Shown here: positions 29,132 to 36,732 of the stretch, one piece after another
How positions within the stretch are numbered: the stretch's first letter is position 1
Layout of the letters: every line of letters starts with the position of its first letter
NCBI RefSeq assembly: GCF_003594915.1
Contig: NZ_QZCS01000006.1
Coordinates: forward strand, 62,001-126,000
Origin: Enterobacter chuandaensis
Lineage (GTDB): Bacteria > Pseudomonadota > Gammaproteobacteria > Enterobacterales > Enterobacteriaceae
Reading direction: 5' to 3'
Length of the DNA: 64,000 nt
The notes under the pieces: generated by a model
What the model was told of the DNA's origin: nothing
Database searches by the model: none
The model's input: only the letters and a program-made list of their open reading frames with translations
Position numbers and translations under genes: made by a program

Positions 29132-29218
29132 ACCCCTCACCCTAACCCTCTCCCCAAAGGGGAGAGGGAACTGGATTCCCCTCGCCCCTTTGGGGAGAGG
29201 GGCTGGGGGTGAGGGGGC
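29132..29218. repeat. Double palindromic repeat between acnB and yacL
   Basis: There are two hairpins. CCCTCTCCCC/GGGGAGAGGG has loop AAA (29146-29155, 29159-29168). CCCCTCGCCCC/GGGGAGAGGGG has loop TTT and one mismatch (29178-29188, 29192-29202). The outer ends CCCCTCACCC and GGGTGAGGGG are also complementary, so the whole unit is an inverted pair. It abuts the acnB stop and probably ends or protects its 3' end. It belongs to the same family as 446-490 and 21544-21588. Confidence 0.75.
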
Positions 29219-29223
29219 GTTTT

Positions 29224-31821
29224 TTATACCGCCGTCTGGAAGATAACCCCGTCGGCCTTCTCGGTGTACTGAGAGAGCTGGTCGAAGTTCAGATAGCGAT
29301 AGGTATCTACCGCGGTCTTATCCACCTGAGCCACAAAGGTCTGGTACTCTTCCGGCGTTGGCAGTTTGCCGATCAGCGCCGCAACCGCCGCCAGCTCCGC
29401 AGAGGCCAGGTAGACGTTCGCACCGGTACCTAAACGGTTCGGGAAGTTACGGGTTGAGGTGGAGACCACCGTCGCACCGTCAGCCACGCGCGCCTGGTTG
29501 CCCATACACAGGGAACAGCCAGGGATTTCGATACGCGCACCGCTCTTACCAAACACGCTGTAGTAACCCTCTTCGGTCAGCTGCGCTGCATCCATACGGG
29601 TTGGCGGCGCCACCCACAGGCGGGTCGGCAGCTGGCCTTTGTGAGTATCCAGCAGTTTACCGGCAGCACGGAAGTGGCCGATGTTGGTCATACAGGAACC
29701 GATGAACACTTCATCGATCTTATCACCCTGCACGTCAGACAGCAGACGCGCATCGTCCGGATCGTTCGGCGCACACAGGATTGGCTCTTTGATATCCGCC
29801 AGATCGATGTCGATCACCGCCGCGTACTCTGCGTCTGCGTCAGCTTCCAGCAGCTGCGGATCCGCCAGCCATTTTTCCATGCCCTGAATACGACGCTCCA
29901 GCGTACGACGATCGCCGTAGCCTTCCGCAATCATCCACTTCAGCAGCACGATGTTGGAGGTCAGATACTCAATAATCGGCTCTTTGTTCAGCTTGATGGT
30001 ACAGCCCGCCGCAGAACGCTCGGCGGAGGCATCGGTCAGCTCGAACGCCTGCTCCACTTTTAGATCCGGCAGACCTTCAATTTCCAGAATGCGGCCAGAG
30101 AAGATGTTTTTCTTCCCTTTCTTCTCAACGGTCAGCAGACCCTGTTTAATCGCATACAGCGGGATCGCGTGAACCAGGTCGCGAAGGGTGATGCCCGGCT
30201 GCATTTTGCCTTTGAAGCGCACCAGCACCGATTCCGGCATATCCAGCGGCATTACGCCGGTCGCGGCAGCAAATGCCACCAGACCGGAGCCCGCCGGGAA
30301 GGAGATACCAATTGGGAAACGGGTATGGGAGTCACCGCCGGTACCCACGGTATCGGGCAGCAGCATGCGGTTCAGCCAGGAGTGGATAACGCCGTCTCCC
30401 GGACGCAAAGATACGCCGCCGCGGTTCATGATGAAGTCTGGCAGCGTGTGGTGCGTGGTGACGTCAACCGGCTTCGGATACGCCGCCGTGTGACAGAAGG
30501 ACTGCATCACCAGGTCAGACGAGAAGCCCAGGCATGCCAGATCTTTCAGTTCGTCACGGGTCATTGGACCTGTGGTGTCCTGAGAACCCACGGAGGTCAT
30601 CTTTGGTTCGCAGTACGCGCCAGGACGGATACCGGCTACGCCGCACGCGCGACCGACCATTTTCTGTGCCAGCGAGAAGCCGCGGTTGCTTTCGGCCACA
30701 TCTTTCGCGTGACGGAAAACGTCGGAGTGCGGCAGACCCAGCGCTTCACGCGCTTTGGTGGTCAGGCCGCGGCCGATGATCAGCGGAATACGGCCACCGG
30801 CACGCACTTCGTCGATCAGCACGTCGGTTTTCAGCTCGAAGCTTGCCAGCAGTTCATTGGTTTCGTGGTTGCGCACTTCGCCTTTATACGGGTAAACGTC
30901 AATGACGTCGCCCATGTTCAGGTTGCTCACATCCACTTCAATTGGCAGCGCGCCCGCATCTTCCATGGTGTTGAAGAAGATTGGCGCAATTTTTCCACCG
31001 AGGCACAGACCGCCGCCGCGCTTGTTCGGCACGTGCGGAATGTCGTCGCCCATGAACCACAGCACGGAGTTGGTGGCGGATTTACGGGAAGAGCCGGTGC
31101 CGACAACGTCACCGACATAAGCCAGCGGGAAACCTTTCTTCTGAAGCGCTTCGATCTGTTTGATCGGGCCAACAGCGCCTGGCTGATCAGGCTCAATGCC
31201 TTCACGGGCGTTTTTCAGCATCGCCAGGGCGTGCAGTGGGATATCCGGGCGAGACCACGCGTCCGGTGCCGGAGAGAGGTCGTCGGTGTTGGTTTCACCG
31301 GTCACCTTAAAGACGGTCACCGTGATTTTTTCAGCCAGAGCTGGACGGTTCAGGAACCATTCGGCATCAGCCCAGGACTGCATCACCTGCTTCGCATAGA
31401 CGTTGCCCGCTTTGGCTTTATCTTCTACGTCGTAGAAGTTATCGAACATCAGCAGCGTGGAAGAGAGCGCTTTAGCAGCAATTGGTGCCAGCTTGTCGTT
31501 ATCCAGCGCGTCAATCAGCGGATGAATGTTGTAACCACCCTGCATGGTGCCGAGCAGTTCAATGGCTTTTTCAGGAGTAACCAGTGGGGAGGTGGCTTCG
31601 CCCTTGGCGATAGCAGCAAGGAATCCGGCTTTTACGTAGGCAGCTTCATCTACGCCAGGCGGTACGCGGTTGATCAACAGATCTAACAGGAATTCTTCTT
31701 CGCCCTTAGGCGGGTTCTTCAGCAGCTCGACGAGCGCGGCCATTTGGGTTGCATCTAAAGGTTTGGGTACAATTCCCTCGGCGGCACGTTCTGCTACGTG
31801 CTTACGGTATTCTTCTAGCAC
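29224..31821 (-). CDS. acnB: Aconitate hydratase B
   Basis: AcnB is the main TCA-cycle aconitase (citrate to isocitrate; also 2-methylcitrate pathway) and an iron-sensing RNA-binding protein in its apo form. It has 865 residues. The N-terminal HEAT-like domain is followed by a swivelling domain and the [4Fe-4S] core. Cluster Cys are in GSCMTN and PGCSLCMGN. The start is GTG at 31821 ([16 protein letters not shown]), with AGGAG 7 nt upstream. In-frame ATG codons slightly upstream lack family support. Confidence 0.97.
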   Translation of the reverse strand: MLEEYRKHVAERAAEGIVPKPLDATQMAALVELLKNPPKGEEEFLLDLLINRVPPGVDEAAYVKAGFLAAIAKGEATSPLVTPEKAIELLGTMQGGYNIHPLIDALDNDKLAPIAAKALSSTLLMFDNFYDVEDKAKAGNVYAKQVMQSWADAEWFLNRPALAEKITVTVFKVTGETNTDDLSPAPDAWSRPDIPLHALAMLKNAREGIEPDQPGAVGPIKQIEALQKKGFPLAYVGDVVGTGSSRKSATNSVLWFMGDDIPHVPNKRGGGLCLGGKIAPIFFNTMEDAGALPIEVDVSNLNMGDVIDVYPYKGEVRNHETNELLASFELKTDVLIDEVRAGGRIPLIIGRGLTTKAREALGLPHSDVFRHAKDVAESNRGFSLAQKMVGRACGVAGIRPGAYCEPKMTSVGSQDTTGPMTRDELKDLACLGFSSDLVMQSFCHTAAYPKPVDVTTHHTLPDFIMNRGGVSLRPGDGVIHSWLNRMLLPDTVGTGGDSHTRFPIGISFPAGSGLVAFAAATGVMPLDMPESVLVRFKGKMQPGITLRDLVHAIPLYAIKQGLLTVEKKGKKNIFSGRILEIEGLPDLKVEQAFELTDASAERSAAGCTIKLNKEPIIEYLTSNIVLLKWMIAEGYGDRRTLERRIQGMEKWLADPQLLEADADAEYAAVIDIDLADIKEPILCAPNDPDDARLLSDVQGDKIDEVFIGSCMTNIGHFRAAGKLLDTHKGQLPTRLWVAPPTRMDAAQLTEEGYYSVFGKSGARIEIPGCSLCMGNQARVADGATVVSTSTRNFPNRLGTGANVYLASAELAAVAALIGKLPTPEEYQTFVAQVDKTAVDTYRYLNFDQLSQYTEKADGVIFQTAV

Positions 31822-31921
31822 GACGGTTCTCCTCGCTCTCATTGTCATATGCGGCGGGCGTTCTCTTCACGCTCCTGTGAGACAGCAGTTTGTAGGGTAA
31901 ATGCCCGATACCGCGTCGGGC

Positions 31922-31950
31922 AGCATAGCAGGATTTCTGCACAGTGTTAA
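31922..31950 (-). promoter_or_regulatory. Candidate acnB promoter
   Basis: On the minus strand TTAACA (31945-31950), a 17-bp spacer and TATGCT (31922-31927) give one -35 mismatch, with the -10 about 100 bp upstream of the acnB GTG. This promoter lies downstream of the structured mini-gene at 32034-32149. Confidence 0.6.
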
Positions 31951-32033
31951 TCCGTTTACAAAAAAGCAACATTAAAAAATTTGCTGAATCGTTAAGCATG
32001 GTATAGCGGGGAGACGAGAGGAATTTTGGGTAC

Positions 32034-32057
32034 AAAAAAACCGCCTGGTAGCGGTTT
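32034..32057 (-). terminator. Strong minus-strand intrinsic terminator upstream of acnB
   Basis: On the minus strand AAACCGC-TACCAG-GCGGTTT is followed by TTTT, making a run of seven T (32034-32057). It points towards acnB but ends about 84 bp before the acnB promoter. It must therefore end a separate short transcript, or attenuate one that starts upstream. Confidence 0.8.
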
Positions 32058-32067
32058 ATTTGTTGCC

Positions 32068-32118
32068 TTACGGTGGTAGCACACCGGGCTGGCAGATTTG
32101 CGGCAATGCACTCGGCAT
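32068..32118 (-). CDS. Possible 16-residue leader peptide
   Basis: This is an ATG-initiated 16-codon frame, MPSALPQICQPGVLPP, with AGGAG 8 nt upstream. Four of its last eleven residues are Pro, and it ends Pro-Pro-stop, a context known to slow ribosomes. Start codon and ribosome site lie inside a long bulged hairpin (32098-32149), and an intrinsic terminator follows 10 bp after the stop. The layout is that of an attenuation leader or a riboregulated mini-gene, but expression is unproven and I recognise no named leader. Confidence 0.35.
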   Translation of the reverse strand: MPSALPQICQPGVLPP

Positions 32119-32392
32119 GAATAATGCTCCTGAGTATGCAGATCCGCAAGCACCTATTTTGTGTTTACGAGCCGCCATCCAGTTTCGAATGTAAAAGGAT
32201 GAAACTGCATTCCACCTCTTCTCAGGCCATTTCGGCTGTAATACTGTTGCCCCCGGTCTGCTTCGCTGGTGTAGCAACCAGTCACCGGGCCCGGAAGCAG
32301 TTCCGCAACCTACGCGGCAATGTACTCATTTGCCTGGTTCTGCCTTTCCCGGTGAAGAAGGAACCCGCGTAGCCTGTACAGGAACGCACGCA

Positions 32393-32509
32393 ATGGAGAT
32401 GCGAATCACTGCGCTGATCGTTGTGACCGGTTTACTGCTTACCGCACTGCACGGTGGCTGGAATATTTCCGACATCACGGTGCTGTTTGTCGTCAACCTC
32501 GGCAACTAG
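32393..32509 (+). CDS. Possible 38-residue hydrophobic small protein
   Basis: This is a short frame starting ATG 32393 (second in-frame ATG 32399) and reading MEMRITALIVVTGLLLTALH, then GGWNISDITVLFVVNLGN. Residues 5-19 form one plausible membrane segment. CAGGAA lies 9 nt upstream and a terminator hairpin begins 5 bp after the stop. Together these suggest a real mini-gene. I recognise no family, and the promoter is not evident. It is on the same strand as the DUF3300 gene, which starts about 200 bp later. Confidence 0.4.
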   Translation: MEMRITALIVVTGLLLTALHGGWNISDITVLFVVNLGN

Positions 32510-32514
32510 CTGCT

Positions 32515-32537
32515 GGCCGCTCGTAAGAGCGGCCTTC
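32515..32537 (+). terminator. Terminator after the 38-codon ORF
   Basis: A perfect 8-bp GC-rich stem GGCCGCTC/GAGCGGCC with loop GTAA (32515-32522, 32527-32534) is followed by TTC. It separates the small ORF from the DUF3300 gene. Confidence 0.7.
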
Positions 32538-32714
32538 TGAATTCCCTGCGGTTTTTCCCGCATCGCATATAATTGTGTAATAAATACTCACACTCTTTAT
32601 CCGGACGTACCAGACGCTTCCCAATAAAAGTCAAAACAGTAAAAGACGGGTGAATAATACTCACGCCAACCGTAACGCCTCACGGCACAGCGCTTGTCTC
32701 GTTGGAGTCATTTT

Positions 32715-34277
32715 ATGAAGTTGCCCTTTAAGCCACATCTGCTTGTCCTTCTGTGCAGTGCCGGGCTGTTTGCCGCCTCAGGCGTCATGTTTGTCAAAGG
32801 CCGCGCAACGGAGCCCGCTGCGCCAGCCACCGTCGCACAACAACCGGCTGCACCGGTGCCTGCCGCAGCCCAGCCCGCCCCTGTCGCTGCGCCAACCTAC
32901 ACTGCGGCGCAAATCGATCAATGGGTTGCGCCCATCGCGCTCTACCCGGATGCCCTGCTGTCGCAGATTTTAATGGCGTCAACCTACCCGTCTAACGTTA
33001 TCCAGGCAGCGCAGTGGTCCAAAGACAACCCTAAAATGGAGGGAGACGCCGCGATTCAGGCCGTTGCCAGCCAGCCGTGGGATCCCAGCGTAAAATCGCT
33101 GGTCGCGTTCCCTCAGCTGATGTCCCTGATGGGTGAAAACCCGCCATGGGTACAAAATTTGGGTGATGCGTTTCTCGCACAGCCGAAAGACGTGATGGAT
33201 TCCGTTCAACGCCTGCGCGCGCTGGCACAGAAGACCGGCGCCTTACAATCGACGCCTCAGCAGACGGTCACCACCGTGACAAAACCGGCATCGGCCAAAA
33301 CCAGCACCACCGAGGCAACGACAACCGCAGCAACAACGCCCGCACCGGCCCCAACGGTGATCAAAATAGAATCTGCCGATCCGCAGGTCGTTTACGTCCC
33401 CACCTACAACCCCAATACGGTTTACGGGACCTGGCCAAACACCGCCTATCCGCCCACCTACCTCCCCCCCTCACCCGGGGAGCAGTTTGGCAACAGCTTC
33501 GTAAACGGTTTAGGTTTCAGCCTGGGCGTCGCCACCACCTATGCCATCTTCAGCAATATCGACTGGGATGATGACGATGACTGGGATCATCATCATGACG
33601 ACTGGGATAATCACGGCGGCTATAACCGCAACGGTGATAACAACATCAATATTAACGTTGAGAACTTCAATAAGATCAGTGGCCAGCGACTGACGGACGC
33701 CAACCGTACCTGGCAGCACAACCCGGCCTATCGTGAAGGTGTGCCCTACCCGACTAACCAGCTCAACACGCGCTTCCACTCCACTAACACAGCTACAGGG
33801 CTCAGTTCAACGCAGCAAAAACCGGTTAATCGTGATAGCCAGCGTCAGGCTGCCCTTAGTCAGATGGAGAAATCCACGGGCAAAACGTTCCCCCAAACGG
33901 CGCTTCCAGGAAGTAAAGATGTGCAGCGTCAGGCTTCGGCCGAACAGCTGAAGCAGATTTCTCAGCGCAATAACTACCGTGGCTATGACACCAAACCGCA
34001 AACGGCGAAGCGGACCACTACGCAGCAGCGAGAAAACCGCCAGACCGCCGCGCAAAGACAAGAGAAACGGATTTCCCAGCCTGCACAGCAACGCGCGCAC
34101 CAGCAGCGAAGCAGCCAGCCCCGTGCCAATGCGCTGAGCGGCAACGACAGCCGCTCCGCGAACTGGCAGGCGCAGCAGCAGCGCGGTGCGCAAAGCCGGC
34201 AGCTCGCTACTCGTCAACATCAGCCGCGCCAGTTCTCTGGCGAACGCGCTGAACGCCGTGAATTCCGTCATCGTTAA
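32715..34277 (+). CDS. yacH: DUF3300 domain-containing exported protein (YacH-like)
   Basis: This 520-residue protein has no proven function and occupies the yacH locus beside lpd and acnB. An N-terminal hydrophobic segment (about 9-27) with a non-ideal Cys suggests export. A Pro/Ala linker leads to the DUF3300 domain (about 60-280: YTAAQIDQWVAPIALYPDAL, PQVVYVPTYNPNTVYG). An Asp/His-rich patch at about 284-300 (WDDDDDWDHHHDDW) could bind metal. The long C-terminus is rich in Gln, Arg and Ser and looks disordered. GGAG lies upstream of ATG 32715. The DUF2950 gene follows after 10 bp. Confidence 0.88.
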   Translation: MKLPFKPHLLVLLCSAGLFAASGVMFVKGRATEPAAPATVAQQPAAPVPAAAQPAPVAAPTYTAAQIDQWVAPIALYPDALLSQILMASTYPSNVIQAAQWSKDNPKMEGDAAIQAVASQPWDPSVKSLVAFPQLMSLMGENPPWVQNLGDAFLAQPKDVMDSVQRLRALAQKTGALQSTPQQTVTTVTKPASAKTSTTEATTTAATTPAPAPTVIKIESADPQVVYVPTYNPNTVYGTWPNTAYPPTYLPPSPGEQFGNSFVNGLGFSLGVATTYAIFSNIDWDDDDDWDHHHDDWDNHGGYNRNGDNNININVENFNKISGQRLTDANRTWQHNPAYREGVPYPTNQLNTRFHSTNTATGLSSTQQKPVNRDSQRQAALSQMEKSTGKTFPQTALPGSKDVQRQASAEQLKQISQRNNYRGYDTKPQTAKRTTTQQRENRQTAAQRQEKRISQPAQQRAHQQRSSQPRANALSGNDSRSANWQAQQQRGAQSRQLATRQHQPRQFSGERAERREFRHR

Positions 34278-34287
34278 GGAAGCCGAC

Positions 34288-35079
34288 ATGAAACGTAACT
34301 TACTCAGTGGAATGGTGTTGTTCATGGTCTCGGCGGCCGTCATGGCGCAGCAGTCGTTCAGCTCGCCAGAACAGGCGACCAATGCGCTGGCAAGCGCCAT
34401 CAGAGAGCAAAACGAAAGCGCCATGAACAACCTGCTCGGTGAAAACTGGCGCGATTTTCTGCCACCTGAAGGCGTTGATCCTGATGCGGTCGATCGCTTC
34501 CTGCGCGACTGGAAAGTCCGTCATAACACCGTTGTCGAAGGGGATACGGCGCATCTTGTAGTCGGCGACAGCGGCTGGCAGCTTCCCATTCCGGTAATCA
34601 AAACCGCCTCCGGCTGGCAATTTGACATCAAAGAAGGGGCCGAGGAGATCCTGACCCGCGAAATTGGGCGTAACGAGCTTGCCGCCATTGAAGCCCTGCA
34701 TGCCTACGTGGATGCCCAGCAAAGCTATTTTGCGATGAACCAGAAATACGCGCAGAAGATTGTCAGCTCTGAAGGGAAGAAAGACGGTCTGTACTGGCCC
34801 GTTTCGCCTGGCGAAGCGCCAAGCCCGCTTGGTCCGTCATTCAGTCCGAAAGAGCCGGGTGCGGGATACCATGGCTATCGCTTCCGCATCCTGCCGGATA
34901 ACAACGGTTTTGCGATGGTGGCCTGGCCGGTCAGCTATGGTCAAACGGGCGTAATGAGCTTCGTGATAAACCAGGATGATAAAGTGTATCAATCAGACCT
35001 GGGCAGCGATTCGGCGCAGAAAGCGCAGGCTCTCGCCGTTTACCATCCGGATAAAACCTGGCAACCAGTCACCCCCTGA
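34288..35079 (+). CDS. DUF2950 domain-containing exported protein
   Basis: This 263-residue protein has a signal peptide (MKRNLLSGMVLFMVSAAVMA|QQ). The mature part matches the DUF2950 pattern (FSSPEQATNALASAIREQNE, GYRFRILPDNNGFAMVAWPVSYGQTGVMSF). The function is unknown. DUF2950 and DUF3300 genes are often neighbours; here they are 10 bp apart with AAGGAAG before ATG 34288, so they probably act together in the envelope. E. coli K-12 has no DUF2950 gene at this locus, as far as I recall. Confidence 0.88.
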   Translation: MKRNLLSGMVLFMVSAAVMAQQSFSSPEQATNALASAIREQNESAMNNLLGENWRDFLPPEGVDPDAVDRFLRDWKVRHNTVVEGDTAHLVVGDSGWQLPIPVIKTASGWQFDIKEGAEEILTREIGRNELAAIEALHAYVDAQQSYFAMNQKYAQKIVSSEGKKDGLYWPVSPGEAPSPLGPSFSPKEPGAGYHGYRFRILPDNNGFAMVAWPVSYGQTGVMSFVINQDDKVYQSDLGSDSAQKAQALAVYHPDKTWQPVTP

Positions 35080-35090
35080 ACGCGGCGCAT

Positions 35091-35120
35091 AAAAAAAAGC
35101 GGCCTCAGGCCGCTTTTTTC
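35091..35120. terminator. Bidirectional terminator between the DUF2950 gene and lpd
   Basis: A-run, AGCGGCC-TCA-GGCCGCT, T-run (stem 35098-35104 and 35108-35114, flanked by eight A and six T). It is symmetrical, so it serves both converging genes. Confidence 0.9.
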
Positions 35121-35132
35121 ATCTGAAGAAAC

Positions 35133-36557
35133 TTATTTCTTCTTCGCTTTCGCGTTTGGCAGGTCGGTGATGCTGCCTTCAAACACTTCAGCCGCCAGGC
35201 CCACAGACTCATGCAGAGTTGGGTGAGCGTGGATGGTCAGCGCGATGTCTTCCGCGTCACAGCCCATTTCGATAGCCAGACCGATTTCACCCAGCAGCTC
35301 GCCGCCGTTGGTACCGACAATTGCACCACCGATTACGCGGTGAGTCTCTTTGTCGAAGATCAGCTTGGTCATACCGTCTGCGCAGTCGGATGCGATAGCA
35401 CGGCCAGAAGCAGCCCACGGGAAGGTGGCGGTTTCGTAGCTGATGCCTTTCTCTTTCGCTTCTTTCTCTGTCAGACCGACCCATGCCACTTCTGGCTCGG
35501 TGTAGGCGATAGATGGGATCACCTTCGGATCGAAGTAGTGCTTCATGCCGGCGATAACTTCAGCGGCAACGTGACCTTCGTGAACACCTTTGTGCGCCAG
35601 CATTGGCTGACCGACGATATCGCCGATAGCAAAGATGTGAGGCACGTTAGTGCGCAGCTGTTTGTCAACGCGGATAAAGCCACGGTCATCCACTTCCACG
35701 CCAGCTTTGCCCGCGTCGAGGTTTTTACCGTTCGGCACACGGCCGATAGCCACCAGCACGGCGTCGTAACGCTGTGGTTCGGATGGGGCTTTTTTGCCTT
35801 CCATGGAAACGTAAATACCGTCTTCTTTCGCTTCAACGGCAGTCACTTTGGTTTCCAGCATCAGGTTGAACTTCTTGCTGATGCGCTTGGTGAAGACTTT
35901 AACGATGTCTTTGTCGGCAGCCGGGATAACCTGGTCGAACATTTCAACCACGTCAATGTCTGAACCCAGCGCATGGTACACGGTACCCATTTCCAGACCG
36001 ATGATACCGCCGCCCATAACCAGCAGACGCTCAGGAACGGTTTTCAGTTCCAGGGCATCGGTGGAATCCCACACGCGTGGATCTTCATGCGGAATGAATG
36101 GCAGTTCGATTGGGCGAGAGCCTGCCGCGATGATCGCGTTGTCGAAGTTGATCACGGTTTTGCCGTTTTCGCCTTCCACTTCCAGGGTGTTCGCACCGGT
36201 GAATTTACCCAGACCGTTGACCACTTTCACTTTACGGCCTTTGGCCATACCCGCCAGACCGCCGGTCAGCTGAGTGATAACTTTCTCTTTCCAGGTACGA
36301 ATTTTGTCGATATCGGTTTTCGGCTCGCCGAAGACGATACCGTGTTCAGCCAGCGCTTTGGCTTCTTCGATAACTTTCGCTACGTGCAGCAGCGCTTTAG
36401 AAGGGATACAGCCGACGTTCAGACAAACACCGCCGAGGGTGCTGTAACGTTCTACGATGACGGTTTCCAGACCTAAATCCGCTGCGCGAAATGCTGCGGA
36501 GTAACCTGCCGGGCCTGCCCCAAGTACTACGACCTGAGTTTTGATTTCTGTGCTCAT
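35133..36557 (-). CDS. lpd: Dihydrolipoamide dehydrogenase (E3)
   Basis: Lpd is a flavoprotein that reoxidises lipoamide in the pyruvate and 2-oxoglutarate dehydrogenases and the glycine cleavage system. It has 474 residues. The FAD motif is VVVLGAGPAGYSAA near the N-terminus. The redox disulfide is C44/C49 (GGVCLNVGCIPSK), the NAD motif is LLVMGGGIIGLEMG, and the catalytic base is H444 with E449 (HAHPTLHES). ATG 36557 is preferred over the adjacent 36560. It has its own 175-bp upstream region after a terminator, consistent with an independent promoter. Confidence 0.98.
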   Translation of the reverse strand: MSTEIKTQVVVLGAGPAGYSAAFRAADLGLETVIVERYSTLGGVCLNVGCIPSKALLHVAKVIEEAKALAEHGIVFGEPKTDIDKIRTWKEKVITQLTGGLAGMAKGRKVKVVNGLGKFTGANTLEVEGENGKTVINFDNAIIAAGSRPIELPFIPHEDPRVWDSTDALELKTVPERLLVMGGGIIGLEMGTVYHALGSDIDVVEMFDQVIPAADKDIVKVFTKRISKKFNLMLETKVTAVEAKEDGIYVSMEGKKAPSEPQRYDAVLVAIGRVPNGKNLDAGKAGVEVDDRGFIRVDKQLRTNVPHIFAIGDIVGQPMLAHKGVHEGHVAAEVIAGMKHYFDPKVIPSIAYTEPEVAWVGLTEKEAKEKGISYETATFPWAASGRAIASDCADGMTKLIFDKETHRVIGGAIVGTNGGELLGEIGLAIEMGCDAEDIALTIHAHPTLHESVGLAAEVFEGSITDLPNAKAKKK

Positions 36558-36701
36558 CATGACCTCTTAATGTATACCCGTCGTCCACCGGGTCGTTCTA
36601 TCCGCCCGTATTTTACAAAATTGTTAACAATTTTGAAACAACAAACGGCTCACGAATTATCGCTTTCACCAATAACCTCAAAAGCCCCATGAGGTTATCA
36701 G

Positions 36702-36729
36702 AAAAAAGCCGGCCGATTGGCCGGCTTTT
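36702..36729 (-). terminator. aceF terminator
   Basis: The minus strand reads GCCGGCC-AATC-GGCCGGC (36708-36714, 36719-36725), then TTTTTT (36702-36707), shortly after the aceF stop. A second hairpin ATAACCTC/GAGGTTAT (36672-36679, 36691-36698) follows. Some readthrough into lpd is known in E. coli. Confidence 0.88.
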
Positions 36730-36732
36730 CGA

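Larger units (their letters stand above)
31951..32392. other. Gap between acnB and the 38-codon ORF: structured RNA on the minus strand
   Basis: No conventional gene is seen in this 440-bp stretch. On the minus strand it carries, in order of transcription, a bulged hairpin (32098-32149), a 16-codon reading frame, a small hairpin (32071-32086) and a strong intrinsic terminator (32034-32057). The stretch 32150-32392 has short open frames on both strands, none with convincing start signals or recognisable protein features. Confidence 0.6.

Noticed and set aside
30169..31686. 505-codon open frame on the plus strand
   Set aside because: It is the antisense of acnB, open because of strong codon bias and high GC at third positions. 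The composition (His, Arg, Gln and Val rich) is typical of shadows.
32199..32372. 57-codon open frame on the plus strand upstream of the 38-codon ORF
   Set aside because: AGG directly touches the ATG, so there is no usable ribosome site. The peptide looks random and overlaps no conserved element.
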